Shown: positions 46,530 through 58,729, counted from the first letter of the stretch. The stretch: DNA of 64,000 nt from Metaphire vulgaris (GCA_018105865.1 CM030840.1:4733140-4797139), one strand, 5' to 3'. Numbers and translations: made by a program. The notes: generated by a model from the letters alone, not told the origin.

Positions 46530-46843
46530 CAAGGTTTTGCAAACTTTTTATAACCACGACCCGTTTCAGCGGTCAGGGGTTTTGTAATGTGCCACACCCC
46601 TTCAAACTTAGTGTCAACTAAAAAGTAGATAAAACAATAATCATTTTAATATAGACCTTGTATGGATTGCAAGGCATTATAAATGTCTAAAATCTAAGCT
46701 TAGGACCTATTTGCAGCTTTGCAAGGCTAGTGACATTATGGAGTTGTTTAGAAAATGACACTTTTTAATATAATTTCAGACAACCCCTCGACCCATTAGA
46801 CTGAGCCACTTTTGGATCGCGACCCATAGTTTGGGAAACACTG
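46530..46843 (+). mobile_element. hAT-like MITE, family 2
   Basis: Ends CAAGGTTTTGCAAAC and GTTTGGGAAACACTG are imperfect inverted repeats. Flanking octamers TCCTACGG and TCCTACAG match at seven of eight positions. 314 bp, no ORF. Confidence 0.78.
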
Positions 46844-46928
46844 TCCTACAGAGTATGGTAAACCCTCAGAGTTCAAGATAATTAGCAAATTAATGAAACA
46901 CACGTAACTAGACACAGGACAAGCATAC

Positions 46929-46990
46929 CACATCTGAGTTGCTGCATAAGGGCTCTGCAAGTCGGTCGATCTCCACTGCTTCTGTACCAA
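46929..46990 (-). CDS. Polyamine oxidase downstream exon (VGTEAVEIDRLAEPL)
   Basis: A 62-bp exon with an ATACCAG acceptor and a GTATGC donor, entering phase 1 and leaving phase 0. It encodes VGTEAVEIDRLAEPLCSNSD, which matches the vG..g.dId.LAePl block of polyamine oxidases. Its incoming phase shows that one exon is missing between it and the exon at 48352. Confidence 0.6.
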
Positions 46991-47129
46991 CTGGTATATG
47001 ACAATAGGACCCAAGGGTGTATGGATTACTCTTCCAAAATGTCCTTTCACAAAACAAAACACGTTTATGATCACCACCATCATTTTCATCATTGTTATCA
47101 CTAGCACTGCCACCCAGGCACCCACATCG

Positions 47130-47188
<59 letters not shown>

Positions 47189-48552
47189 GTAAATATTATT
47201 AGCAGCTGGCACTGCAATAGGCAATCATTTCGCTTTAAGAGTCAAGTGAAACTGTGAACTGAAATCACAAATGTTAAACAAGTCATTTGGAAAGTCTCAC
47301 TGCCACAAACCAGCACTGCTCCTCTGAGTATTAACTGGATTATTTTAAGAACCACCTTGCATTGAAACATATCTCAAAATGAAACATATCTCAAAATGTC
47401 AGAAATTTAATTTTATCTTGCACCAGCAAAATTAGCAAACCATTAAAATTTTTCTGATGTCAAATTGTTGACTATGTAAATATAACTGCACGACATGACT
47501 TCACTTAATATCAGTTTTTAAAAGTCAGTAAACATTTCACTACCCTTCGATAAAAACAGGACGTTGTGTTTAACTTAAAAAACCTTTCACATTCACAACA
47601 GAAATGCAAGTTATAATGATTTGACTCAGTGAAAATATAAGCCTGGCTGCTGAAATTATGGGGAAATAAAGAAGCTAAAGTATGTTAACTACATTGGAAA
47701 AAATGTGACAACTTCAAAACAAGACTGGAAAATTATTTTTAAAATAATACAAAATTTTAAAAATATAAACAATCATCAACTGCAAAGATTTTTGCAAATC
47801 TCATAAGAATCTGTCAACTCCAAGTATTAAAATAGATCGTTCTCAAAAAATACCGTACATCACACAGGGCATATACAACTGGCAGGCAATGACTGCAATA
47901 CGTGCCATGTCATTTATGGTAAAATTTTGAACATTTGATGCCACATTTACAGCGCTAGGATAAAATGTTTGTGGACAAAATGTCTGTGGACAAAATGTCT
48001 GTGGACAAAATGTCATGGGGACAAAATGTCATGGGGACAAAATGTCACGGACAAAATGTCATGGGGACAAAATGTCAGTAGACAAAATGTCACCCTAACC
48101 TGAAATTTTGACTTGTGACATTCATGACCTGTGACATTCGTGACCCGTCAAATGCGACAACATTAGCGATTTGTTGATTTTATGTTAGCACGTCGCACAA
48201 ATGTCAAATGCGCAAATGTCACAAATGTCGGGGTACCATGACATTTTGTCCAGACACACACATTTACACATCCTATCCTCAGCAACAAAAATAAGACAAA
48301 ATAGACAAAATATGCTATATTATTTCATCATATTCAACATTACCTGGTAACCTTCTTTAGATTTGGCATTTTTTTAACTGCTTTGTGTAGAAACGCCGTC
48401 AGAGCCTCATAACATTTTTTTCCTACTTCCTCCTCTGTCAGTTTTTCCATGTATTCTGCCTCTCTGCCTGACAGCCATCCTAAATCACAAGTCATACCAG
48501 AGAGATGTACGTAATTTAATGCGATTCTCAGTAGATATTTCTTCAGTCCCTC

Positions 48553-48640
<88 letters not shown>

Positions 48641-49937
48641 AAAAAATGAGAGCAAGAGTGAGAAAGAGAGAAAAAGAGGGATAGAGAGTAATTACTAATT
48701 AGTTATCTTCTTCAAGAACAAGACAAGACAGTTATACAGTCAATGTAGGGACAGCACAGCCATGCTCTTGATGTCCCTTGGATTACATGCATATATATTA
48801 AAACTACTGCAATGTAATGCAACAAGGCATTTATACAGCACTTGACCTGGATAACAGGGTCAAAATCATTATTAATTGGATCAACTCCAACTACATTCAA
48901 TGTACTCTACAAAAAAAACTGAGCACAAACTGCAAGTTCTAATATTGCATTCATGCACAGGATGCACAAAGAAAATGAAGCAATCTAATACACTCTGAGG
49001 CCTTGTACCAATTTTCGGCCAGCATTAAACAGTCTGCCCCTTCAGTCTAACCAATAGGTCAAAGACCTAGGCAGCACAGACACAAGGACAATCATATTCA
49101 GGCAAAAGTAACACAAAAGGGAGCAAGGACAGGTGATTTATGCAGCCCTCCTTGGGTCTGTAACTGCATGATCATGAAACAATGCATCACACATGCCTTA
49201 TTCATGAATGCTATGCATCGAAAATGGAATTCAGTGATAAAACATACAAATGCCACTGACAACTTATGCTGAAATCAATAACAACATAGAAAACAACAAC
49301 TGATGTTAGATATATAACAAATGATATATATAACAAATGATATATAACAACTGATGCTAGATATACTGCCATCAGGTGAAAATAACAGAGAATCAAATAT
49401 AAAGTAACCGGGCAATTGAAATTGATAAGTTGCTTTCGTAAAATCCAAAGAAATGGTAGCGGATCTTCAATTTTTTAAAATTTCCTTCGATCAAAGTCAT
49501 ACAGATAAGAAAATTTCAAGTTACTGACATCTAATAACACAGAACATTTGTACAGCACCAAATGAGAAGTCACTCTGGGAGGGGGAAACTCTACCATGAC
49601 ACCACAAATTGAAAAAAGGGTTTTCACAATTTTTTAGAAAGCTAGCCATGGTCAGCTCATTTAAGTAGTGTATCTAGAGTACCCCCCCCCCAAGATACCA
49701 GCTGAGGCAGACATCATTTGTTCATAATACAGTGGTTCTTAACCTGGGCTCATACCCTTGGGGTACGGGTAAGAAGACTGATCCGGAAATAAAGTCTGTC
49801 TTAAATACAGGTACTTTTACTACAATCTACTCTGTACACTGTACACATGCTGTAGAAATTCTTTTATAAATTAAAAATTCTAAAGAAAAAATCCCACTTT
49901 CTAGCAAGTGCACAATCTGACAGAGATATTTGTTGAA

Positions 49938-49996
<59 letters not shown>

Positions 49997-52090
49997 TTTT
50001 CAATATATTGCAGAGTATATAAACTTTTGTTCTTTAATAAGGTATGCTGGTACGGGTACTCACCCCCTCTCTCTCTCTCTCTCTCTCTCTCTCCCCCTCT
50101 TTCTCTCCCCTCTTTCTCTATCTTTCATATACTTGTCTCAGGGGTACTAATCATAAAAAGGTTAAGAACAGCTGGCTTCAGTTCATGTTCTAGGACATTG
50201 TGTCATGAGGCACATGCATGGCTGACTAGAAATAGAACTGAGGGGTGGAGTAGATAGGCTTAGTGCTTCCCGAATATTATTGGACACTGGGACACTGTAA
50301 CAGTCTGTAGGGTATGAAAATAAGAATGGGTGGCGCATAAGGAAGCCAGTGAAACTGCCACCATCATAAAATCAACCACAAAGCGCACCAACAGACACGG
50401 GCGATTACAAGCTTTTCAACAGCTGGGACTCAATTTCGACATAGTTGCAAAAGTTTTAGTAAAAAATGTAATTTAACATTAAAACTTCAACAACATGTAA
50501 AATTCATGAATTCATTCAGTAATTGATTTATTAATTAATCCATCAATTAATTAAATACTAATTCGCTTAATTTCCAAGTCCAAAAAAGTCATTACTACTC
50601 TCTTTTGCCCTCTCCCCTACCTCTCTCCCTCCCTCCATCCTTCTTCCCTCCATTCCCCCTTCCTCCGTCTGTCCAGTCTGTCTGTCTGGCAGTCTGAAAC
50701 TTGACAGTCAGGTAACAGATGAAACCTTTAAGTACAGGGCCAAGCATAAAAGTACAGGGTCACTTTCTCTTTCAAACAGAGTGATATTTTAACATTGAAA
50801 CTGTCCTCCAATCAGGCAGAGGCCAGCTGAGATTGGCCATTAACTATGACCCTCTTGACTGTCAATGCTATATGCACTCATGAATATTCATATCTTCTTC
50901 CTATTCCTCTGTTTCTATTCTAGATCAACTCACTAACCAAGCCTGTGTCTACAGATCAGATTTCAGACAGAGATTCTGAAGGCCAAACTATATGCATCCA
51001 GACTCAACCATCTTCCATATTCATTCATTCATTCATTCATTCATTCATTTCCATGGGCACAATACCTGTTGTTGTCTATTGCAATATGAGTTCATCTCCT
51101 CCATTCATCTCTGTCTTGTGTGGCTTTGTAAGCTTCATATATGTCCATGTTGCACCATTCTTTAATATTGTCTATCCATTCTTTCGTGGTCTTCCTCTAA
51201 TGTTTTCGCCTTCCATTACTGCACTCGGAACAAAATGTTTATATCAGCCTTTCGTCATTCCAAAACCAAAATACCACACCTAAGCTACAGCATTATTATT
51301 CTCTGTGCAAAAGAAGCTTTCTGAAATTTTAGCCAAGGTACTGAGTGGTTTGCCTTGAGCATTTTTGATGCCAAGCATAAATGATCTTATTTCAAGATGC
51401 CTCTTCTTCTCCCTCCACCTTCTCCCTTCCTCCCCTCTACCTCTACCGCACCCTCTTCTTCTTCCTCACATGCTATAAGCACTGCTACATAAGCAACCAT
51501 GGATTTTCCCTCCGCTGTTTCTGGCTGTTATTATCAGTTCAACGTTCAAAGCCTGCCTACTCAACCAATACACAGTTCCCTCCCACAACAGTGATGCTTT
51601 TAGGACATATCCATTAGTATCAAATGGTAATGCACACAAAAATAATTTGCCATAAGCCATCTGCATCTCATTCTATCAACACCCACATAACAAACACAAG
51701 CCCAACGCTCTAATATGACAAAGATTAAGTAATGTAATTATAATATGGATTTTCCCAATTTAAACTATAATTACGACAATGTGCTTGGCAAACAAATAGC
51801 CCAAAACACTCAAAGACATCTTATTCATAACATCGGATGATAAATTGATAATTCACAATTTTAAAACTAGTCACAACTTATGACACAGTAGTACTTTCCT
51901 CTATGACGCAGTTTGCCTAATGAAACTGCAACTCAATTACTCAAATGGCAAACTAAATAACCCAGCAACTGCTGACAACTGTAATGGCAAATGAAGTACC
52001 AGTAATAGGAACTGATCACAACTGCAAAGGGAAGCCAGAGCACAGATTCAATTAACTATTGAAAATATAGATATATTTATGAAAAGCATA

Positions 52091-52155
<65 letters not shown>

Positions 52156-54327
52156 AGACTTTCAAGGCAATACTGCAAAAGAGAAGTTTTTCATCGGTGA
52201 TGCAGGATTTTTCTTATTCAATTTCATCTAAAGACTATTTTTCCTGAACAACTTAAAATTTTCATTTTTTTAAAGCTAAAGATCTAAAACTTCATAACAA
52301 AAGCTAAGTTCAAGCGAAGAAATTACAACAAGCTTATTTTCTAAATCGTGAAGTGATCACAACATACCCACGAGCACGTTTTCCGAAACTGCTTCAAAGG
52401 ACGGAATTTTTTTTACCCAACTTTGCGCAATGTCTTCGCCTTTCATGTTTCTGCGATCCCAGACCATTTCCAGTCTGAACACCTCATCCGGCAGAATCTG
52501 TCCATCAAATTCCAGGATGACCTTGTTAACCGTACCCATCGCAATGTTTTGGATCGCGTTCTGCTTTGGCTCCGGAAGTTTAGGCCAGAAAAGACGATCA
52601 GCGTGCTGCTTGAGATAGCCGAGAGAAATCGTCACGAGACAGATGTCACCAGTAAACTTCTCACCGTTTTCACACTCGACGCACACCGGATACCCGTCCG
52701 ACTCGATCGTACTGTCACAGTTCCACGAGATCTTGGTGACGGGGTGGTTTAGATGAATCCTCTCCGGCGGAATACTCTTCTTCAGCATATGCACGACGCG
52801 GTCGAACCCCGGCGGAATAACGTAATGGACTCCTTCGAGTTCCTCGAAGCATCCCACTTCACTCAGCGATATGTCGTTCATCGTGTGGGCGCCGCTGATT
52901 ATGCATTCACCCAACAGCCGCTGAGTCAGCATCAGCTGCCTCAGGCGATGTTCCTCACCGGTGAAACGTGAAATCTTGTCTTCAAACTCCCGTTCGACGT
53001 ACGCGCCGACGCTGTCGTCTTCGTACGGCGTGGGAATCTGCTGCTTGTAAAATTCCTCACACTCGCTTATGAGCATTCCGTACTCGAGATCGACGTCCCG
53101 AATGATGCGGGTGTGAATGGGATCTCCAGTTTCGGTCACAAACATCATTTTCTTGCCCAAGTTACGGCCTTTGTACTGAGTAGAAAGCAGGTTATGCTTG
53201 ATTGCGATGCAGTAAATGGGGTTGAGGTCAATCCCATGGATCCAATTGGCACCAAGTTCCACCTTAAGACCTTTCTCAGATTCTAAATGCAATTACAAAG
53301 CTCCCTTTAGAATTAATACATGATTTTATTAGTTTTTATGTTTAAAGATATAAAGCAGCAATAACTATGCTGATAAATTAATATGAAATGTAATGTTATA
53401 TCGTTACACCAACAAAAATCTGTCAGCAAGAGATAACTTGGTACAAAAATAAAATATTTACTTGACAACCAATAAATAAATTATTTTCCAACAACATTTC
53501 TACATCAACTTTGAATTAACACTCAAAACCACTTAACATCAGTCTTGATAAAGTGACATATATTTTAAATTCTAGGACTTGCATACAGCAGGTAGGGGTC
53601 CAGCCTGATCTTACAGGGCAATTCCCACTCACTCAGCCTTAGTTCAAGCTCACTATGCCCCTATTTCATTTACCAATCTATGTCCCAGAAATACTGATTT
53701 CCTTATTTACAAAGATTTACATCAGTCAATCATTCTCATCACTTGGAATGCCTGTGAAGACAGGCATTCCAAATGATGGGATTGGCTGCATTCCACAAGC
53801 CTTTCTGAAACATTTAGAATCTCATTTCTTCTTTCCATTCAAAATAACTGCAATGGGAGCGCTTCTGAGTACTAGTCAAAAAGAGGCGTCATATATATAC
53901 TTTACTAAGTCATATTACGTCAATTTTTGTAATGAATAGCTCTTATAAATTCCTTGTACGATATTTAATATAAAATGTCCGCTACATTACAAGATTAGTT
54001 CACGTAAGAAATTATGACAAGCTCTGACGGGAAATCAAGACCAAGTCGCTTGCCTATATCGATGGACCATATCCGTCCACCGACCCTGTCGGTGGCCTCG
54101 AGCACGTCCACGTCGCCGAATCCCTCTCGGCACAGCACGTCGGCCGCCGCGATGCCCGCGATCCCGGCTCCCACTACAATGACCTTCGGCGACGACGGGA
54201 CCCCCTTAGTCTTGCCCTCCTGCTGCCCTTCGGGACAGCCGTTCCACCCGGCGGCGGCGGCGGCGACGGCGGCGGCGGCGGCCGCGGGGGTACCCATCGA
54301 CGGCGGCGGTGACGACGAAGAAGACAT
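46929..54327 (-). CDS. Flavin polyamine oxidase (spermine oxidase / PAOX family), partial multi-exon gene
   Basis: Four exons are recognised on the minus strand: 54054-54327, 52368-53282, 48352-48479 and 46929-46990. The protein oxidises polyamines with FAD and releases H2O2. The N-terminus has an Ala/Ser/Pro-rich leader and then the FAD-binding motif VVGAGIAGIAAADVL followed by LEATDRVGGRI. Next comes GANWIHG, a family hallmark. Later blocks include TISLGYLKQH, FWPKLP and LSGREAEYMEKL. The fourth recognised exon (VGTEAVEIDRLAEPL) matches the segment near the second FAD contact. An exon between 46990 and 48352 (expected to carry the GSYSY motif) and the C-terminal exons with the GEATH motif were not found. 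The start ATG is preceded directly by an in-frame TAG. Either SMOX or PAOX is possible; the sequence does not decide. Confidence 0.85.
47128..47189. repeat. ATC microsatellite near the polyamine oxidase downstream exon
   Basis: Uninterrupted ATC run about 140 bp 5' (on the gene strand) of the exon at 46929-46990. Confidence 0.93.
47959..48253 (+). repeat. Array of GGACAAAATGTC units with an inverted partner
   Basis: At least eight units of GACAAAATGTC (self-complementary arms GACA and TGTC) lie at 47975-48095. Variants with GTGACATT and CAAATGTC follow, and a single inverse GACATTTTGTCC ends the block. The central part has CACCCTAACC. It lies in a polyamine oxidase intron just 3' of exon 3. 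Confidence 0.8.
48352..48479 (-). CDS. Polyamine oxidase exon 3
   Basis: A 128-bp exon entering phase 1 and leaving phase 0, with a GATTTAG acceptor and a GTTACC donor. It encodes GWLSGREAEYMEKLTEEEVG and a helix ending in MPNLKK. This matches the GW.sG.eA..me.l...ev segment of SMOX and PAOX. Not long enough to be obvious as an ORF. Confidence 0.8.
48557..48640. repeat. GA then GACA microsatellite
   Basis: GA run of about 22 units followed by nine or ten GACA units, about 80 bp 5' of polyamine oxidase exon 3. Confidence 0.93.
49731..50172 (+). mobile_element. hAT-like MITE with embedded TA and CT microsatellites
   Basis: Left end CAGTGGTTCTTAACCTGGG and right end AAAGGTTAAGAACAGCTG are imperfect inverted repeats. 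A TA run (49938-49992) and a CT run (50067-50095) lie inside. No clear TSD. Confidence 0.6.
51050..51262 (-). mobile_element. Non-LTR retrotransposon tail fragment
   Basis: The minus-strand translation gives a GRPRKEWIDNI and EAYKA-like tail as in other LINE relics here. It lies in polyamine oxidase intron 2. Confidence 0.55.
52090..52155. repeat. GAT microsatellite
   Basis: Uninterrupted GAT run about 210 bp 3' of polyamine oxidase exon 2 on the gene strand. Confidence 0.94.
52368..53282 (-). CDS. Polyamine oxidase exon 2 (main catalytic exon)
   Basis: A 915-bp phase 1-1 exon of 305 residues without frame breaks. It begins ESEKGLKVELGANWIHG and carries substrate-domain and FAD-domain segments, including VIPPGFDRVVHMLKKSIP, VTISLGYLKQHADRLFWP and AIQNIAMGTVNKVILEFD. 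Splice sites are TTTAG and GTATG. Confidence 0.9.
53735..53780. other. Strong short hairpin in polyamine oxidase intron 1
   Basis: TTGGAATGCCTGT and ACAGGCATTCCAA are perfect complements separated by GAAG. The stem extends outward with one mismatch to about 21 pairs (ATCA with TGAT, then C-G, U-G, C-G). The size is smaller than a typical microRNA precursor. Confidence 0.7.
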
Positions 54328-54380
54328 CTAGACGACCGCTCTCAATGACAACGCCGACGACCTAAAGGTGGCAAAAACGA
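54000..54380. promoter_or_regulatory. GC-rich, CpG-rich block around the polyamine oxidase start codon
   Basis: This block has many CpG and GGC/GCC triplets, in contrast to the AT-rich surroundings. It covers the first coding exon and the immediate 5' side and is a likely promoter region. No TATA box could be assigned. Confidence 0.5.
54054..54327 (-). CDS. Polyamine oxidase exon 1
   Basis: A 274-bp coding part starting at ATG 54327, with an in-frame TAG just before it. It encodes a low-complexity leader with runs of Ser and Ala and then the Rossmann FAD-binding motif GAGIAG and GGRI. The best-matching junction is ATAG followed by GCAAGC (a GC donor) in phase 1. A weaker GT donor lies further 3' at GTCTTG, also phase 1, and would add about four residues. 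The exon is GC-rich. Confidence 0.82.
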
Positions 54381-54543
54381 TCGATTAACGTCTATATTCG
54401 CTGAAATTCGTCCGATAGTCGCTCTAAATGCGAATAAATCGGTAATCTCTGTCGCGATTAAAGCCAAAGACGACGACGAACGAAGCAGTGCTGCCGCTAC
54501 AGATTTAAGGATTCGGGGTAATTTAGCGGACGTTGGGCCGCTT

Positions 54544-54545
<2 letters not shown>

Positions 54546-54640
<95 letters not shown>
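54546..54640. repeat. GT microsatellite upstream of polyamine oxidase
   Basis: GT run of about 47 units starting about 220 bp 5' of the ATG at 54327, in the probable promoter region. Confidence 0.95.
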
Positions 54641-54641
<1 letters not shown>

Positions 54642-55483
54642 TGTTTGGCTGTCGTCTCTCAAATAGGTCTTCTAGCAGTAGCTTAAGGCTTAAGCGCCTA
54701 CATTTGAAAACGCCAGACCTATTTATAAATTCACAAAATTTGACTTACTTACTTCAATATCGGTTAAATGTAAAGGCTAAGAAATGTGATTTTTAAACAC
54801 CTAGTTTATTTAGATTTTGTTCAAGAAACAAACAGCATGATAAAAGTCTGTCAACTGGTAGGCTAGTGTTGCGATAGATAGGCCTACGTGTCAAAAGTAA
54901 TGTATTACAGATTATACTAATTATATAGGCCTACCGAGCGAAAAAAATTATCTGATTACAGTAATAAGTTACCTTCTAATAATTGTCATATTATATCACT
55001 AAATAATTTGACTGGATCTATCAAAAAAGTAACATTTTAGGTTTTTAGGTGTTTAAAGTCGAAAATGTACAATCCCGTCTTTAGGCCTAATGCTTTACAA
55101 GCTTGCTACTATAGATCTCTGCAGACAGCAGAACACATATGTGACAACAATATAGAGAAGGGTCTATGGTTGTTGAGTGTTGACATATGAAAAAATGCAG
55201 ATCTCGAGTGGTCTATGGATGTTGAAAACTTGACATGTCAAACGTTAAAACCTAAAATTCTTTTAAAAGGCCAGGACTTTCTCCAGCCTTGTCAAATACA
55301 TATTAAGGTCGAACTCACAAGATCGACTCGCCAAGTAGACTAGCTGAAAGGCTAGAGCACTTCTTTTCAGGGGCTCGCAATCGCCACTACAAAAAATTCA
55401 TGCGGTTTCCAAGACGTAGACTGCCTCCACTATTAAAAACCACGACGCCACTGAGCGAAGAGTAAATTAAAGGGCCTCGCAGG

Positions 55484-55779
55484 CAGTGTTTATTCTAGCC
55501 ACCTTGACATTGGGAGGGAGTTTGAAATGTTTGGGGGAGAAGGTTTGTCTGCCCAAAAAAACCTTGACGAGCAAAAAAGGTCATCAAATCCTTCCTTTTC
55601 TTACAAATACTCTTCTATATGGTCATATCCTTCTCTTTTTCCCTTTCCAAAATAAAAAACTCCCTCTCGCCACACTTTTGAGGGGGGAAATTCCATCTCC
55701 AATGCAACATATAGAAATTTGGGGAATTTTCAAACTTGGGGGAGAATCCCCCCTCAAAAAGGGCCTAGAATAAACACTG
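55484..55779 (+). mobile_element. hAT-type MITE
   Basis: Termini CAGTGTTTATTCTAGCC and GGCCTAGAATAAACACTG with 8-bp flanks CTCGCAGG and CTTGCAGG (seven of eight). 296 bp, no ORF of note. Confidence 0.88.
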
Positions 55780-55783
55780 CTTG

Positions 55784-55957
55784 CAGGGACGTGGCTAGGA
55801 ATGGGCTGAGGGTTCAAGCTCCCCTAAACCCGAAGCTAGCCCCACCCAATGAATTCAAGTCCAAATGGTGTTGCTGGCTCAAAAGGATGAAAGGGGAGTG
55901 AATCTTGGGCTTCAGCCCCCAAACTTAAAATCCTGCCCATGTCTAGCTACGTCCCTG
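55784..55957 (+). mobile_element. hAT-type MITE next to the previous one
   Basis: Termini CAGGGACGTGGCTAGG and CTAGCTACGTCCCTG. It begins inside the right TSD of the element at 55484-55779. No clean TSD of its own. Confidence 0.75.
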
Positions 55958-56514
55958 GAGCCTTGAGGAGAGCACGCGCATTTTGCTTGAGAGTAGGAAA
56001 AAAGTACAGTGCAATATAGGCGCGAGAACGCCCGAGTTCCTGTAGGGGTTAAGCCATATATAAGGGAAGGGTATTGCTATAGGCTACATGGATTGGGCTC
56101 TGCACTTTTCCATATACGGTAAGTTTACGTCAATGGGACCTCCTCGCTTTTTCTTTCAAGTTTACCCCCAGTGGGGTATGGTGGTGTCGGTTACCGAATA
56201 TTTTTTGTACAATACACAAATATCCATACGGGAAATAGGCGAGGAAGCGGAAGAGGCATGTTCTGAGAAAGGATTTGTGTCTATACTGAGAGAAGTGTTT
56301 GAGGGAGGGATGGAGGGATGGGGGAGGGTAAGAGGGACCACCGAGGACATCGATGCTGGAGTGGAAGTTCGACACTAGGCTACGGCAAAAAGCAAGTATT
56401 CAACCCTGAAGATAAAAGCTCAAGATAGAGAGGAGTGGTGACGCTGGAGTATGGAACCTGTCTTTGGACAATAGCACCTAAAGAACAGAGCAGTAGCTAG
56501 GTGGGGTCAATCAA

Positions 56515-57481
56515 TCAATCAATCAATCAATAAACTTCTATGGCGCCACTATCATAATGCCCAGGACATCAGCCGATGGCGCACCAAATCCAAATAGAAT
56601 TAGAGCCAGGTCAATCCGGAAGATCAGTCAGAACAGCAGGGGAGCAATTTAAGGGGGATAAGCCATGTCAAACAGGTAAGTTTTAAGACCAGATCTAAAA
56701 GATGATAAATTTTTAGTTTTACGAAGTGATATTGGTAATGAATTCCAAAGCTTAGGGCCACACACTGAGAAACAACTAGTGCCAATGACGGTGCGAGAAT
56801 AAGGAACAACAAATGAAAGTCCTGCCGAATACCTGGTGGATTGAGCTGTAGGTCGAGGGATTAGTCGCATCTTAAGGTAATAGGGTTCATTATATAATAT
56901 GGTTTTAAATACCAAAAGACAAATTTTATAATTAATTCGGTATTTTATAGGAAGCCAATGTAGGGACTGTCTTGTTGGAGTTATATGTTCGAATCTTGGA
57001 GTTTTGGATATGACTCTAACTAAGAAATTTTGTACTCTCTGGAGTTTCTGCATATTTGAATTTGTGATGCCAAAAAGCAAGGAATTTCAATAATCTAGGC
57101 GACTAGATACCAATGCATTGGCTAACTGAATAAGAACAGGCTTAGGAGGAGATGTCTGATGCGATAGATGTCCCGAATATGATAATGAGAAATTTTTCAA
57201 ACTGAATTTATGTGACTAGTAAAAGAGAGAGAAGAGTCAAATATCACACCAAAGTTGCGAGCAGAAGTACTTCTAGGAACAACAGTGGAATCTCCTAATA
57301 CTACGGATTTCAGAGATTCAAATTTAGTCAATTGAGCTGGAGTACCTAATAGCAAGAACTCAGTTTTTGATGAATTCAAAAGAAGCTTATTTGAATCCAT
57401 CCATGAGCAGGAGCAAGCTGCCCCAGGCTCCATCTTGAGGGGGAGGGGGCGCCAGAAAACATGGTTGTAACTGTGTAGCAA
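56515..57481 (-). mobile_element. L2-like LINE fragment
   Basis: The minus-strand reading has MDSNKLLLNSSKTEFLLLGT, STSARNFGVIFDSSLSFTSH, then KLQRVQNFLVRVI, LHWLPIKYRINYKICLLVFK and GPKLWNSLPISLRK. This is the C-terminal part of an L2/CR1-type protein. The 3' end has TGGCGCCATAGAAGTTTATT and a TTGA repeat tail. Frame breaks are present. Confidence 0.85.
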
Positions 57482-58338
57482 GTTAAACTCCTGTCTGACA
57501 TAGTCAGTATGACAGGTATAAAAAGGTCATCACCCGTTTTCTGCACTACTTTACCCCTTTACCCCTCCAACATCGTGAAAAGTTTGATACCATCATAGCA
57601 AGGAAGTCATCACCAATTTTTCAGTTTTCAAACTGCTTGAGGCAAAAATGTAGACCTATACCCCTTGCCCCGGGCGCCAAATAGGCTACTCTAGCTACGA
57701 CTCTGATGAATAATAAGAGGAAGAGGTAGAGGAGGGAGAAGAAGGAAGAAGAAGAAGAACTAGGTGAATAGTCATCGCCGATTAAATTAATAGTTAAGAG
57801 CTATATATAGGCTAATTATAAGCTATTAACCATGGCAATGCGGCATCAAACAGCGTCTAGAACCAAGATCCATTTCAAATTTAAAATGCAGCGCGCTGAC
57901 AAGCAGATACTCAAATTGTATTTGCAATTCTATAGGCCTAAGCTTACAATAACTTCGGAAGACTATCTGATCGTATAAATTAAATTTTTAAAGACACCAG
58001 AAACGCCTAAAGAAAAGTTCAGACGACTTGTACTAAATGTCTACTAGCGCTCAGTATTCTGGATTGTTACTAAGTGTAAGCCTATGTATGTAAGCCCTAT
58101 TTATGTTATAGGCCTATGGGGCGGAAACTGACAGATTGGTTAGGCCTACACGCTAGAGCAGAACGCTAACGGAATGGGGATCTAGTCCCGCTTGAGTCCA
58201 TAACGCCGACTCAGCATTACTCGCTAGAGGGCGGTGGTAAATTAGGAATGGCTTAGGCCACGAAGGTCAACGCGGGTCAGGACAGAGCAATGACAAACAA
58301 CTGCCCAACCAAGACCAGATATCAGCGCGACGCCTAAC

Positions 58339-58729
58339 CAGTGGCGGATTTACATGTTGAAGGCCCGGTATAAATATTTCCATGGAGGCCCCCCGGCGCC
58401 ATCGTGGTCACTTAAAGAAGGACAAATAAAACAAACATAATTGAAAAAAATGAAACAATTTAATGCCATTAACTTTAACTCAAATAAACTTGCATTGAAT
58501 TTGCAGTCGTGCAGTCAGTGTACAAGAACTGGGACGCGGTCGACCTGTCGTCTGTTTATAAAAGGGTCCTATAAATAGTGCACTGGACCACTACTGGTAA
58601 CTCATCGTAACTGGTAATTAAAAAGTCTTTTTAAAAATTGTTATTAGAAAAGGGAGGCCACTGAATTTGTATTTTGAAAGGAGACCCGGTACCGATGTAC
58701 CAGTTGGTACCGTGGTAAATCCGTCACTG
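58339..58729 (+). mobile_element. hAT-like MITE
   Basis: Left end CAGTGGCGGATTTAC and right end GTAAATCCGTCACTG are inverted repeats with one difference. CGCCTAAC precedes the left end and GGCCTAAC occurs three bases after the right end, suggesting a displaced TSD. Confidence 0.72.

Noticed and set aside
46796..47224. Minus-strand frame with a long poly-Asp tract
   Set aside because: It comes from the ATC microsatellite. Only the short polyamine oxidase exon at 46929-46990, in another frame, is supported.
47959..48253. CRISPR array
   Set aside because: Units are 11-18 bp, self-complementary and nearly adjacent, without spacers, in an animal genome.
53735..53780. MicroRNA precursor
   Set aside because: The stem is about 21 bp with a 4-nt loop, too short for a standard animal precursor, and no small-RNA data are available.
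54014..54331. 105-residue plus-strand frame over the polyamine oxidase exon 1
   Set aside because: It is antisense to the FAD-binding exon; the GC-rich sequence leaves it open by chance.
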